A model generated the notes under the pieces. That model worked only from the letters and a program-made list of their open reading frames with translations, had not been told where the DNA came from and ran no database searches. Below are positions 44,105-51,600 of a stretch of 64,000 bases of DNA, piece after piece. Position 1 is the stretch's first letter; every line of letters starts with the position of its first letter. Both the position numbers and the translations under genes were made by a program. Source of the stretch: Luteipulveratus flavus (lineage in GTDB: Bacteria > Actinomycetota > Actinomycetes > Actinomycetales > Dermatophilaceae). The stretch covers positions 186,001 to 250,000 of the forward strand of contig NZ_JAROAV010000033.1 in the NCBI RefSeq assembly GCF_029439465.1, in the 5' to 3' direction.

Positions 44105-45682
44105 TCAGCGCGGCTCGACGCCCTGGGAGAGCAGCCCGTAGGTGAAGGAGTCGATCAGCGCGAGCCAGCTGGCGTGCACGATGTTGCCGGCGACACCGAC
44201 GGTCTCCCAGGAGGAGCTCCCGTCCGAGGTCTCGACGAGGACGCGGGTGGTCGCGTCCGTGCCGTGCGAGGCGTCCAGGATGCGTACCCGGAAGTCGATG
44301 AGCTCGAGCTTGTCGAGCTCGGGGTAGGCGACGGCGAGCGCTTGCCGCAGGGCGTGGTCGAGGGCGTTGACCGGGCCGTTGCCCTCGCCGACGGCGACCT
44401 GCCGCTCCCCCGCCGCCACCAGCTTCACCGTCGCCTCCGACAGCGAGGAGTCCGAGCCCGAGTCGGTGATGACGCGCCAGGACTCGACGTCGAAGTAGCG
44501 CAGCGGCTCCCCGGTGACCTCCCGGCGCAGCAGCAGCTCGAAGGAGGCGTCCGCCGCGTCGAAGGTCCAGCCCTGCAGCTCCAGGTCCTTCACCGTCCGG
44601 ACCATCCGGGCCAGCAGCTCGGGACGGTCGGAGAGGTCGTACCCGAGCTCCTTGCCCTTGAGCTCGATGCTGGCTCGACCGGCCATGTCCGACACCAGCG
44701 TGCGCATCTGGTTGCCGACCAGCGCCGGATCGGTGTGCTGGTAGAGGTCCGGGTCGATCCGCAGCGCGCTGGCGTGCAGGCCGGCCTTGTGCGCGAACGC
44801 GCTGGCCCCGACGTACGGCTGCCGGCTGTACGGGACGACGTTGGTGATCTCGCTGATCTGGTGGGACAGGGCGGCCGCTCGGGCGAGACGCTCCGGCGGG
44901 AGCAGCGGGTGGCCGAGCTTGAGCTGCAGGTTGCTGATGACGGTCACGAGATCGGCGTTGCCGGTGCGCTCGCCGTACCCGTTGATCGTGCCCTGGACGT
45001 GGGTGGCGCCCGCCTGCACCGCGGCGACGGAGTTGGCGACCGCGCACCCGGTGTCGTTGTGGCAGTGGATGCCGAGGCGGGCGCCGGTGTCCCGGGCGAC
45101 CTGCTGGACCACCTGGCCGACCTGCGGCGGGAGCATGCCTCCGTTGGTGTCGCAGAGCACCACGACCTCGGCGCCCGCACCGGCCGCGGTCCGGACGACC
45201 TCCAGCGCGTACGCCGGGTCGAGGGCGTAGCCGTCGAAGAAGTGCTCGGCGTCGAGGAAGACCGTCCGACTGGCGGCCACGAGGTGGGAGACCGTGTCCT
45301 CGATCATCGCGAGGTTCTCCGCGAGCGTGGTCCGCAGGGCCAGCTCGACGTGCCGGGGGTGGGACTTCGCGACGAGGGTGACGACGGGCGTACGGGCGTC
45401 CAGGAGGGCGGCGACCTGCGGGTCCTCCGCCGCCCGTGCGCCGGCACGCCGGGTGGACCCGAACGCCGCCAGCCGAGCGGTGCGCAGGTCCAGCTCGTCG
45501 TGGGCCCGCCGGAAGAACTCGGTGTCCTTGGGGTTCGCGCCCGGCCAGCCGCCCTCGATGAACCCGACGCCGAGGTCGTCCAGGTGAGCGGCGATGGCCA
45601 GCTTGTCGGTGACGGAGAGGTTCAGACCCTCCTGCTGCGCGCCGTCGCGCAAGGTCGTGTCGTAGACGTGAACGGTGCTCAT
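44105..45682 (-). CDS. cimA: (R)-citramalate synthase
   Basis: A 525-residue enzyme that condenses pyruvate and acetyl-CoA to citramalate, the threonine-independent entry to isoleucine. TIM-barrel start VYDTTLRDGAQQEGLNLSV; metal/substrate motifs GVGFIEGGWPGANPKD, LCDTNGGMLPPQ, HCHNDTGCAVANS and NGYGERTGNADL, as in CimA rather than LeuA. The C-terminal ~110 residues form the LeuA-type regulatory dimer domain (VTVKLVAAGERQVAVGEGNGPVNALDHAL). Transcription passes through a leader peptide and terminator upstream, so isoleucine-responsive attenuation is likely. Confidence 0.94.
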   Translation of the reverse strand: MSTVHVYDTTLRDGAQQEGLNLSVTDKLAIAAHLDDLGVGFIEGGWPGANPKDTEFFRRAHDELDLRTARLAAFGSTRRAGARAAEDPQVAALLDARTPVVTLVAKSHPRHVELALRTTLAENLAMIEDTVSHLVAASRTVFLDAEHFFDGYALDPAYALEVVRTAAGAGAEVVVLCDTNGGMLPPQVGQVVQQVARDTGARLGIHCHNDTGCAVANSVAAVQAGATHVQGTINGYGERTGNADLVTVISNLQLKLGHPLLPPERLARAAALSHQISEITNVVPYSRQPYVGASAFAHKAGLHASALRIDPDLYQHTDPALVGNQMRTLVSDMAGRASIELKGKELGYDLSDRPELLARMVRTVKDLELQGWTFDAADASFELLLRREVTGEPLRYFDVESWRVITDSGSDSSLSEATVKLVAAGERQVAVGEGNGPVNALDHALRQALAVAYPELDKLELIDFRVRILDASHGTDATTRVLVETSDGSSSWETVGVAGNIVHASWLALIDSFTYGLLSQGVEPR

Positions 45683-45803
45683 CGCGGCCCATCCTCTGGC
45701 GGGAACGGAGGTGCTCGGTGGTCGGTAGGTGGTGATGGCTCGGGCGTGACTCCCGAGCTCCGGCCGCTCGCCTCCGGTGCGGTGATGGTGCCCGGGGACG
45801 AAA

Positions 45804-45826
45804 AAACCTCCCGGGGTACGGGAGGT
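45804..45826 (-). terminator. Attenuator terminator of cimA
   Basis: On the minus strand: 9-bp stem (AACCTCCCG/CGGGAGGTT), 5-base loop, then six T (45800-45805 as A on the plus strand). It ends 27 bases after the leader-peptide stop and 118 bases before cimA, so it can abort the mRNA. Confidence 0.85.
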
Positions 45827-45852
45827 TCGCGCGCCGGAGCAGATCCAGCGCG

Positions 45853-45906
45853 CTAGCAGATAATGATCGTCACTGCGGGGGTGACCGCAGACCCAGGGCT
45901 CATCAC
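45853..45906 (-). CDS. Leader peptide of the cimA attenuator
   Basis: MMSPGSAVTPAVTIIIC, 17 residues, with Val codons and three Ile codons (ATC ATT ATC) just before the stop. The GTG at 45906 lies six bases after GAGACT (minus strand, 45913-45918); ATG 45903 is the next in-frame codon. A CGCGC/GCGCG stem between its stop and the terminator could act as alternate structure. This is the layout of ribosome-mediated attenuation by isoleucine/valine charging. Confidence 0.8.
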   Translation of the reverse strand: MMSPGSAVTPAVTIIIC

Positions 45907-45912
45907 GCGGCC

Positions 45913-45941
45913 AGTCTCGCACCGACGTCCGGTCATCGGAA
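45913..45941 (-). promoter_or_regulatory. Promoter of the cimA leader (leaderless)
   Basis: Minus strand: -35-like TTCCGA (45936-45941), 17-bp spacer, -10 GAGACT (45913-45918), then six bases to GTG 45906. Confidence 0.45.
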
Positions 45942-45949
45942 CGCACGTC

Positions 45950-46765
45950 TCAGATCGTGGCGGCGAGCTCGCCGACCAGCGCCTCCAGCACCTGCGCCAC
46001 CCCGTCCTCGGCGTTGCTCGCGCACCGGCGGTCGGCGGCCGCCAGGACCTGCGGGTGGGCGTTCGCGACGGCGTAGGAGGTGCCTGCCCAGTCGAGCATC
46101 GGCAGGTCGTTCGGCATGTCGCCGAAGGCCCACACGTCGTCCGGGCCGAGGCCGCGCTCGCCACACCACCGCTCCAGCGCGATGGCCTTGCTGACCCCGA
46201 CCGGACTCATCTCGGCGAGGCCCTCGGCACCGGAGAAGGCCGCGACGGCCTCCTCGCCGACCGCCGCGACCACCTGGTCCAGGAACTCCTGCGGGTCCAG
46301 CCCGGGGTGCCGGCCGAGCAGCTTGCCGACGACGGTCTGCGCCGGCAGCCGCTCCATCTCCTCCACCAGTAGATCCGCGGGCTTGCAGTCCGGCAGGTAC
46401 GGCGGGTACGCGCGCTCGGCGTGGCTGCCATCGGCGCACTCGGCGGCGAACGCGATGCCGGGCACCGTCGTACGCAGCCGCTGGACGAGCCGGTCGAGGG
46501 TGGGCCGGTCGAACCCGTGGGTGCGCTGCACCTGCTGGCAGCGCACGTCGTACACGAAGGCGCCGTTGCCGCACAGCACGATGCCGTGGCCGCCGACGTC
46601 GTTCGCCAGTGCGTCCAGCCACCGCGGTGGCCGGGCGGTCACGAAGACCGTCTCGACGCCGAGCGACTGGACGCGGCGCAGGGCCGACCGCGTCCGAGCG
46701 CTGACCGCCCCGGACGGGTCCAGCAGCGTGCCGTCCAGGTCGGTCGCGACCACGCGGGGTGGCAT
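45950..46765 (-). CDS. HAD-superfamily (Cof-type) phosphatase
   Basis: A 271-residue HAD hydrolase of class IIB. Motif I VVATDLDGTLLDPSG, motif II region VFVTARPPRW, Lys in VSKAIALERW, and motif IV FGDMPNDLPMLDWAG are present. Sugar or nucleotide phosphates are typical substrates; the real one is unknown. It starts one base after the ilvE stop, so it is co-transcribed with ilvE; a direct link to branched-chain metabolism is only inference. Confidence 0.9.
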   Translation of the reverse strand: MPPRVVATDLDGTLLDPSGAVSARTRSALRRVQSLGVETVFVTARPPRWLDALANDVGGHGIVLCGNGAFVYDVRCQQVQRTHGFDRPTLDRLVQRLRTTVPGIAFAAECADGSHAERAYPPYLPDCKPADLLVEEMERLPAQTVVGKLLGRHPGLDPQEFLDQVVAAVGEEAVAAFSGAEGLAEMSPVGVSKAIALERWCGERGLGPDDVWAFGDMPNDLPMLDWAGTSYAVANAHPQVLAAADRRCASNAEDGVAQVLEALVGELAATI

Positions 46766-46766
46766 G

Positions 46767-47873
46767 TCAGGCCAGGCGGGTGAGCCAGCCGCGGGTGTCC
46801 TCGGTGCGTCCGGTCTGGATGTCCAGCAGCGCCTCGCGGATCTTGGTGGCGACCTCGCCGCCCTCGCCCTGCGGCCCGGTGCGCACCTCGCCGCCGTTCC
46901 AGACGAGACGGCCGACCGGGGTGACCACGGCCGCCGTGCCGCACGCGAAGGCCTCGGTGATCTCGCCGGACTCGGCACCGGCGCGCCACTCCTCCAGGCT
47001 GATCCGGCGCTCCTCCGGCTCCAGGTCCAGGTCCTTGGCGAGCTCCAGGATCGAGGACCGCGTCACGCCCTCGAGAATCGAGCCGCTGAGCTCAGGCGTC
47101 ACCAGCCGGCCGTCGCGGTACACGAGGAAGACGTTCATGCCGCCCAGCTCCTCGATGTACTTCTGCTCCAGGGAGTCCAGGAAGACGCTCTGGTCGCAGC
47201 CGTGCTCGGCGGCCTCGATCTGCGCGGCGAGGCTGGCGGCGTAGTTGCCACCGCACTTGGCTGCACCGGTGCCGCCGACACCCGCGCGCGAGTAGTGCTC
47301 GGAGATCCACAGCGACACCGGCTTCAGTCCGCTGGCGAAGTAGGACCCGGCCGGGGAGGCGATCAGGCAGTACGTGACCTCGTTGGCCGGTCGTACACCG
47401 AGGAACGCCTCGGAGGCGAACATGAACGGCCGCAGGTACAGGCTGGACTCACCGGTGGTCGCGTCCGGCACCCAGTCGATGTCGGTCTCGACGAGCGCGC
47501 GCAGGGAGCCCAGGAAGTCGGCCTCCTCCATCGCCGGCAGCGCCAGCCGGTGCGCGGAGCGGGCGAACCGTGCCGCGTTGGCCTCCGGGCGGAAGGTCCA
47601 CACCGAGCCGTCCGCGTGCCGGTAGGCCTTCATGCCCTCGAAGATCTCCTGCGCGTAGTGCAGGACGGCGGCCGACGGCTCCAGCTGCAACGGGCCGTAC
47701 GCGGTGACGCGGGCGTCGCCCCAGCCCTCGCCCTTGCGCCAGGTCGCCAGGACCATGTGGTCGGTGAACCGCTGCCCGAAGCCGGGGTTGGCCAGCACCG
47801 CCGCGCGATCGGCCTCGGACGCGCGGTCCGTCCGCTCGGTGACGGTGAAGGACAGGGTCGAAGACGTGGACAT
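46767..47873 (-). CDS. ilvE: Branched-chain amino acid aminotransferase
   Basis: A 368-residue fold-type IV PLP enzyme that makes Ile, Leu and Val from their 2-keto acids with glutamate. PLP-Lys206 is in TGAAKCGGNYAASL; LQLEPSAAVLHYAQEIFEGMKAYR and YLRPFMFASEAFLGVRP are IlvE landmarks; FACGTAAVVTPV binds the phosphate. Shine-Dalgarno GAGGAG is upstream of ATG 47873. No attenuator was seen before it. A weak hairpin lies upstream, at the end of leuB (about 47960-47985). Confidence 0.96.
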   Translation of the reverse strand: MSTSSTLSFTVTERTDRASEADRAAVLANPGFGQRFTDHMVLATWRKGEGWGDARVTAYGPLQLEPSAAVLHYAQEIFEGMKAYRHADGSVWTFRPEANAARFARSAHRLALPAMEEADFLGSLRALVETDIDWVPDATTGESSLYLRPFMFASEAFLGVRPANEVTYCLIASPAGSYFASGLKPVSLWISEHYSRAGVGGTGAAKCGGNYAASLAAQIEAAEHGCDQSVFLDSLEQKYIEELGGMNVFLVYRDGRLVTPELSGSILEGVTRSSILELAKDLDLEPEERRISLEEWRAGAESGEITEAFACGTAAVVTPVGRLVWNGGEVRTGPQGEGGEVATKIREALLDIQTGRTEDTRGWLTRLA

Positions 47874-48015
47874 GACTCGCTCCTCGAGGACATCGGGACG
47901 GCGCGGACTGCTCACCCGAAGCGTACGACTCCCATGGTGGCGCCGATCACAAGCCCCGTCTCTCCAGTCGAGACCGGGCGGTGCGGTGGGCGGGACCGGC
48001 CGGGCGGACGGTCGT

Positions 48016-49071
48016 TCAGGCCAGGCGGGACGCGATGGCGTCGCCGACCTCGCCGGTGGTGCGGACGGCGTTGCGCCGGTCGCTGAGGTCGCCCGCCACG
48101 GCGCGCTCGATGCGCGCAGCCTCCTGCGTGCGCCCGAGGTGGGTGAGCAGCATGGCGACCGACAGGATGGTGGCGGTCGGGTCGGCCTTGCCCTGGCCGG
48201 CGATGTCGGGCGCCGAGCCGTGCACCGGCTCGAACATCGACGGGGCGCTCCGGTCGGGGTTGATGTTGCCCGAGGCCGCCAGGCCGATGCCTCCGGTCAC
48301 CGCGGCCGCCAGGTCGGTGATGATGTCGCCGAACAGGTTGTCGGTGACGATGACGTCGAAGCGGCCCGGGTCCTGGACCAGGTACATCGTCGCGGCGTCG
48401 ACGTGGGCGTACGCCGTCTCGACGTCGGGGAACTCGGTGCCGACCTCCTCGACGGTCCGCCGCCACAGGTGGCCGGCGTACCGCAGGACGTTGTGCTTGT
48501 GGACGAGCGTGAGGTGCTTGCGCGGCCGCGCCTGCGCGCGGGCGAACGCGTCGCGGACGACCCGCTCGGCGCCGAACCGCGTGTTGACGCTGACCTCGGT
48601 GGCCAGCTCGGCCGGCGTACCGACCCGCAGCGCTCCGCCGTTGCCGGTGTACGGGCCCTCGGTCCCCTCACGGACGACGACGAGGTCGACCCCGTCCGGA
48701 GCGACGCGGTCGACGGCGAGCGGAGTGATGACGCCGGGATGGAGCCGGGCGGGACGCAGGTTGACGTAGTGGTCGAGCTCGAAGCGGATGCGCAGCAGCA
48801 GCTCGCGCTCCAGGACGCCGCTCGGGACGGAGGGGTCCCCGATCGCACCGAGCAGGATCGCGTCGTGGCCGCGCAGCTCCTGCAGGACGGAGTCGGGCAG
48901 GGTCTCACCGGTCTCGTGCCAGCGGCGCGCGCCGAGGTCGTACTCGGTGCGGTTGACCTTGGCGTCCGAGGCCGCCTCCAGGACCTTCAGCCCCTCGGCG
49001 ACGACCTCAGGACCGATCCCGTCTCCCCCGATGACCGCCAGGTCGATGCTGTCTCGCGCTCCCGTGCTCAT
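48016..49071 (-). CDS. leuB: 3-Isopropylmalate dehydrogenase
   Basis: A 351-residue decarboxylating dehydrogenase of leucine synthesis (may also act on 3-methylmalate in the citramalate route). [58 protein letters not shown] and [19 protein letters not shown] carry the substrate and Mg2+ residues. ATG 49071 is six bases after a minus-strand TAGCGT (49078-49083), so the mRNA is leaderless. The region 49090-49130 is an AT-richer island (see findings). Confidence 0.96.
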   Translation of the reverse strand: MSTGARDSIDLAVIGGDGIGPEVVAEGLKVLEAASDAKVNRTEYDLGARRWHETGETLPDSVLQELRGHDAILLGAIGDPSVPSGVLERELLLRIRFELDHYVNLRPARLHPGVITPLAVDRVAPDGVDLVVVREGTEGPYTGNGGALRVGTPAELATEVSVNTRFGAERVVRDAFARAQARPRKHLTLVHKHNVLRYAGHLWRRTVEEVGTEFPDVETAYAHVDAATMYLVQDPGRFDVIVTDNLFGDIITDLAAAVTGGIGLAASGNINPDRSAPSMFEPVHGSAPDIAGQGKADPTATILSVAMLLTHLGRTQEAARIERAVAGDLSDRRNAVRTTGEVGDAIASRLA

Positions 49072-49077
49072 GGGGCC

Positions 49078-49083
49078 ACGCTA
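49078..49083 (-). promoter_or_regulatory. -10 box of leuB (leaderless)
   Basis: TAGCGT on the minus strand, six bases before ATG 49071. Confidence 0.55.
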
Positions 49084-49135
49084 GTTCCGCGTCTTGCATT
49101 CTGGTATCACGATCTTGGCATACGGACGGGCGACC

Positions 49136-50080
49136 TCAGGGCACCAGCAGCAGCTTGCCCACCGTCCGGCGTCCCTCGAGGTCCGCGTACGCCTGCGACG
49201 CCTCCGCCAGCGGGTAGCGCCCCCCGATCTCGACGTCGAGCGAGCCGGTCCTGATCGACTCCAGCACCTCCCCCGAGCGCAGCAGCAGCTCCTCGCGTGT
49301 GGCGATGTAGTGCCCGAGGGTCGGGCGGGTGACGTACAACGAGCCGCCGGAGTTGAGCCGCTGCAGGTCCAACGGCGGGACCTGACCGCTCGAGCCGCCG
49401 AACAGGACGAGCATCCCGCGCGGCCGCAGCGACCCCAGCGACGCGTCGAACGTCGCCTTGCCGACCCCGTCGTACGCGACGTCGACGCCCCGACCGTCAT
49501 TCGCATCGCGCACCTGCTCGGCCAGGTCATCGTCCTGGGTGTAGTCGATCGCGGCACGCGCACCCAGGGCGAGGGCGATGTCGCGCTTGCCCTGCGTCCC
49601 GGCCGTGGCGATCACCTCGCCCCCTCGCTCGGTGATCATCTGCACCAGCAGCCGGCCCACGCCTCCCGCGGCCGCGTGCACCAGCGCGACGTCACCCGGC
49701 TTGACGGAATACGTGCTGTTCACCAGGTAGTGCGCGGTCATGCCCTGCAGCATCGCCGCAGCCGCCACCTCCAGGTCGACGCCGTCGGGCACCGGCACCA
49801 GCGCATCGCGCGGTGCGTTGATGACCTGCGCCGCGCTGCCCGGGACCTGCGCCCACGCCACGCGCTCACCGGTCCCGACGACCTCACCGGCCCCCTCGGA
49901 GCAGATCCGGAACGGCAGCGGCACGTCGTACACGCCCTGCCGCTGGTAGACCTCGATGAAGTTCACCCCGACCGCTGCGACCCGGACCTGCACCTGGTCC
50001 TGCTCCGGGTCGGGCACCTCGACCTGCTGCAGCTCGAGCTGGTCCGGCGCGGTCACGACGAGGGCCTCGGTGCTGGTCAT
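49136..50080 (-). CDS. Quinone oxidoreductase (MDR family)
   Basis: A 314-residue medium-chain reductase, zinc-free, of the NADPH:quinone oxidoreductase type. GVNFIEVYQRQGVYDVPLPF, AWAQVPGSAAQ, and the NADP Rossmann motif VHAAAGGVGRLLVQMITERGG are present; DVAYDGVGKATFD follows. It reduces quinones or enones; the cellular substrate is unknown. Start 50080 fits the usual N-terminus. Convergent to nothing: it lies head to head with the DUF2332 gene. Confidence 0.9.
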   Translation of the reverse strand: MTSTEALVVTAPDQLELQQVEVPDPEQDQVQVRVAAVGVNFIEVYQRQGVYDVPLPFRICSEGAGEVVGTGERVAWAQVPGSAAQVINAPRDALVPVPDGVDLEVAAAAMLQGMTAHYLVNSTYSVKPGDVALVHAAAGGVGRLLVQMITERGGEVIATAGTQGKRDIALALGARAAIDYTQDDDLAEQVRDANDGRGVDVAYDGVGKATFDASLGSLRPRGMLVLFGGSSGQVPPLDLQRLNSGGSLYVTRPTLGHYIATREELLLRSGEVLESIRTGSLDVEIGGRYPLAEASQAYADLEGRRTVGKLLLVP

Positions 50081-50106
50081 GTCCGCAGCGTAGGCCCGCC
50101 TGTCCC

Positions 50107-50112
50107 TAGGCT
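50107..50112 (+). promoter_or_regulatory. -10 box of the DUF2332 gene (leaderless)
   Basis: TAGGCT, seven bases before ATG 50120. Confidence 0.55.
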
Positions 50113-50119
50113 GGGCGAC

Positions 50120-51214
50120 ATGCCTGCGTACGGTGACGCCGTCGCCCTGCGCGACGTCCAGGAGCACTTCCGTCAGTTCGCCGATGCCTACCCGGAGCTG
50201 TCGTTGTACTCCCGGCTGGCCCGGGCGGTCGCGGACGACGACGAGACCGCGTCGCTGCTGATGGACGCCGCACCGGGACAGCGGCGTCCGGTGCTGTGGC
50301 TGGCGGCCCTGCACGACCTCGTCCTGCGCGAGCCGGACCTGCCGATCGCCCGGTGGTACCCGAGCGTCACCGGCTCCCACGAGCGGGTCGAGGGCGACCC
50401 GTGGCCGAAGGTGCGGCGGACCGTGCTCGACCACGCGGACGAGCTCGGTGAGGTGATGCGCACCCGGTCGACCCAGACCAACGAGGTCAACCGCAGCGTG
50501 TACGTCGCGGCGCTGCTGTCGGCCGCGGCCGCGGACCTGTCCAGGACGCCGGTCGTGCTGCTCGAGCTGGGCGCGAGCGCCGGACTGCTCCTGCAGGTGG
50601 ACCGCTACCGCACCGACATCGGCGACACCACCCTGGGCGACCCGGACTCCGCGGTGCACTGCCGGGGGCAGCTGCGTGCGCCTGCGGCCGTCCCGATGAC
50701 GGTGCCGCGCATCGCCGGCCGGGCCGGTCTGGACCGGTCCCCCGTCGACCTCGCCGACCAGGACCGGGTCCGGTGGCTGGAGGCGTGCCTGTGGCCGGAG
50801 GTCGAGGGACGGGTCGAGCGCTTCCGGGCGGCCGTGCGGGTGGCGCGCGAGCACCCGGTGGACGTCGTCCGGGGCGACATCGTGGACGACCTCCCCGCCG
50901 TCGCGGAGCAGGCGCTGGCGAGTGCGTTCGCCGGGGCGCACCTGGTGGTCCTGACCTCGTGGGCGCTCACCTACGTCGAGCCGCACCGCCGGGTGGAGGT
51001 GGCCGCGTCCCTGGAGTCGGTCGCGGCCGACGGCGTGCCGGTCACCTGGGCGACGGCGGAGCCGCCGGGATGCGTACCCGGCATCCCCGACGAGCACGTC
51101 CGGGACGGCGGTGTCACCAGCCTCGGGCTCCGGCGCTGGCGAGGCGGCCACGAGGCGAGCCCGGCGCTGGTCGGCACCGCCCACCCGCACGGCGCCTGGA
51201 TCGCCCCGGCCTGA
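50120..51214 (+). CDS. DUF2332 family protein
   Basis: A 364-residue actinobacterial protein: LRDVQEHFRQFADAYPELSLYSRLARAVADDD, TQTNEVNRSVYVAALL, VVLLELGASAGLLLQVDRYR, with the ELGASAGLLL stretch resembling a SAM-binding methyltransferase motif, as known for DUF2332. Methyltransferase-like fold is plausible; substrate unknown. Followed by a strong hairpin shared with the opposite small transcript. Confidence 0.88.
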   Translation: MPAYGDAVALRDVQEHFRQFADAYPELSLYSRLARAVADDDETASLLMDAAPGQRRPVLWLAALHDLVLREPDLPIARWYPSVTGSHERVEGDPWPKVRRTVLDHADELGEVMRTRSTQTNEVNRSVYVAALLSAAAADLSRTPVVLLELGASAGLLLQVDRYRTDIGDTTLGDPDSAVHCRGQLRAPAAVPMTVPRIAGRAGLDRSPVDLADQDRVRWLEACLWPEVEGRVERFRAAVRVAREHPVDVVRGDIVDDLPAVAEQALASAFAGAHLVVLTSWALTYVEPHRRVEVAASLESVAADGVPVTWATAEPPGCVPGIPDEHVRDGGVTSLGLRRWRGGHEASPALVGTAHPHGAWIAPA

Positions 51215-51221
51215 GCACGCA

Positions 51222-51252
51222 CGAGCCCCCGGCCGTGGCGGCCGGGGGCTCG
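51222..51252. terminator. Bidirectional GC hairpin ending DUF2332 and the minus-strand small unit
   Basis: A perfect 13-bp stem (51222-51234 with 51240-51252), loop GTGGC, no T-run. It is eight bases after the DUF2332 stop and 15 bases downstream of the small ORF on the minus strand. Confidence 0.8.
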
Positions 51253-51266
51253 ATGAGCGGCGATCG

Positions 51267-51329
51267 TCAGTCGCGCAGGTCCAGGGACTCCTGCAGTGCG
51301 CGACGGGCTTCCTTCTGCTCTTCGGTCAT
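51267..51329 (-). CDS. Small protein ORF, 20 residues
   Basis: Starts MTEEQKEARRALQ and ends LDLRD; strongly charged and helical, no membrane part, function unknown. GGAGGA lies nine bases upstream (51339-51344), the best Shine-Dalgarno in this region. It is within a short minus-strand unit that begins with a leaderless 15-codon ORF (51476) and ends at the hairpin 51222-51252. Database search with so short a peptide is weak; conservation of the start codon and Shine-Dalgarno across relatives is the useful test. Confidence 0.55.
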   Translation of the reverse strand: MTEEQKEARRALQESLDLRD

Positions 51330-51349
51330 CCGAATCAGTCCTCCATGGT

Positions 51350-51366
51350 GCTCACGTCTCGTGAGC
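51350..51366 (-). other. Hairpin before the small-ORF ribosome site
   Basis: 7-bp stem GCTCACG/CGTGAGC with a 3-base loop, six bases upstream of the GGAGGA of the small ORF (minus-strand sense). Confidence 0.45.
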
Positions 51367-51411
51367 GGGTCGTACGTGCGTGTGGTCTCAGTCAGCGGCA
51401 ACGCGGGATCT

Positions 51412-51447
51412 CCGCGGCGAGCTGCTGACTAGAGAGACTCGCCGCGG
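51412..51447 (-). other. Hairpin overlapping the end of the leaderless leader ORF
   Basis: 10-bp perfect stem CCGCGGCGAG/CTCGCCGCGG with a 16-base loop. Its 5' arm (minus sense) is the last codons of the leader ORF (51438-51447), so a ribosome on those codons would keep it from folding. Confidence 0.6.
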
Positions 51448-51476
51448 CGCCGAAGGATGAGGACCAGCCGCGTCAT
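51429..51476 (-). CDS. Leaderless leader ORF, 15 residues
   Basis: MTRLVLILRRRGESL, with a Leu/Val/Ile cluster followed by three Arg codons (CGG CGC CGC). ATG 51476 lies seven bases after a minus-strand TACCGT (51484-51489), the same spacing as many genes here. Its distal codons form one arm of a hairpin. This is the layout of an attenuation or arrest peptide, but no large gene is downstream. Confidence 0.5.
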   Translation of the reverse strand: MTRLVLILRRRGESL

Positions 51477-51483
51477 GCCCGTG

Positions 51484-51489
51484 ACGGTA
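51484..51489 (-). promoter_or_regulatory. -10 box of the minus-strand small transcription unit
   Basis: TACCGT on the minus strand, seven bases before ATG 51476. Confidence 0.4.
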
Positions 51490-51587
51490 CGCCTCAGCGT
51501 CCAGCAGGCGGAACCGCTTTCTCAGATGGTGAAACGCCCGAAGGCCGGCGCGGACGAATGTCGAGAGCGCGGGTGATGAGCGCCGTC

Positions 51588-51593
51588 TAGGCT
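51588..51593 (+). promoter_or_regulatory. -10 box of the BTAD regulator gene (leaderless)
   Basis: TAGGCT, seven bases before GTG 51601. Confidence 0.55.
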
Positions 51594-51600
51594 GGTCCGA

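Noticed and set aside
45700-45950. T-box riboswitch before cimA
   Set aside because: No T-box sequence or specifier stem; the region carries a leader ORF with Ile codons and a plain terminator instead.
49136-51190. Long minus-strand frame covering both quinone oxidoreductase and DUF2332
   Set aside because: The upstream half is an antisense shadow of DUF2332; the true reductase starts at 50080.
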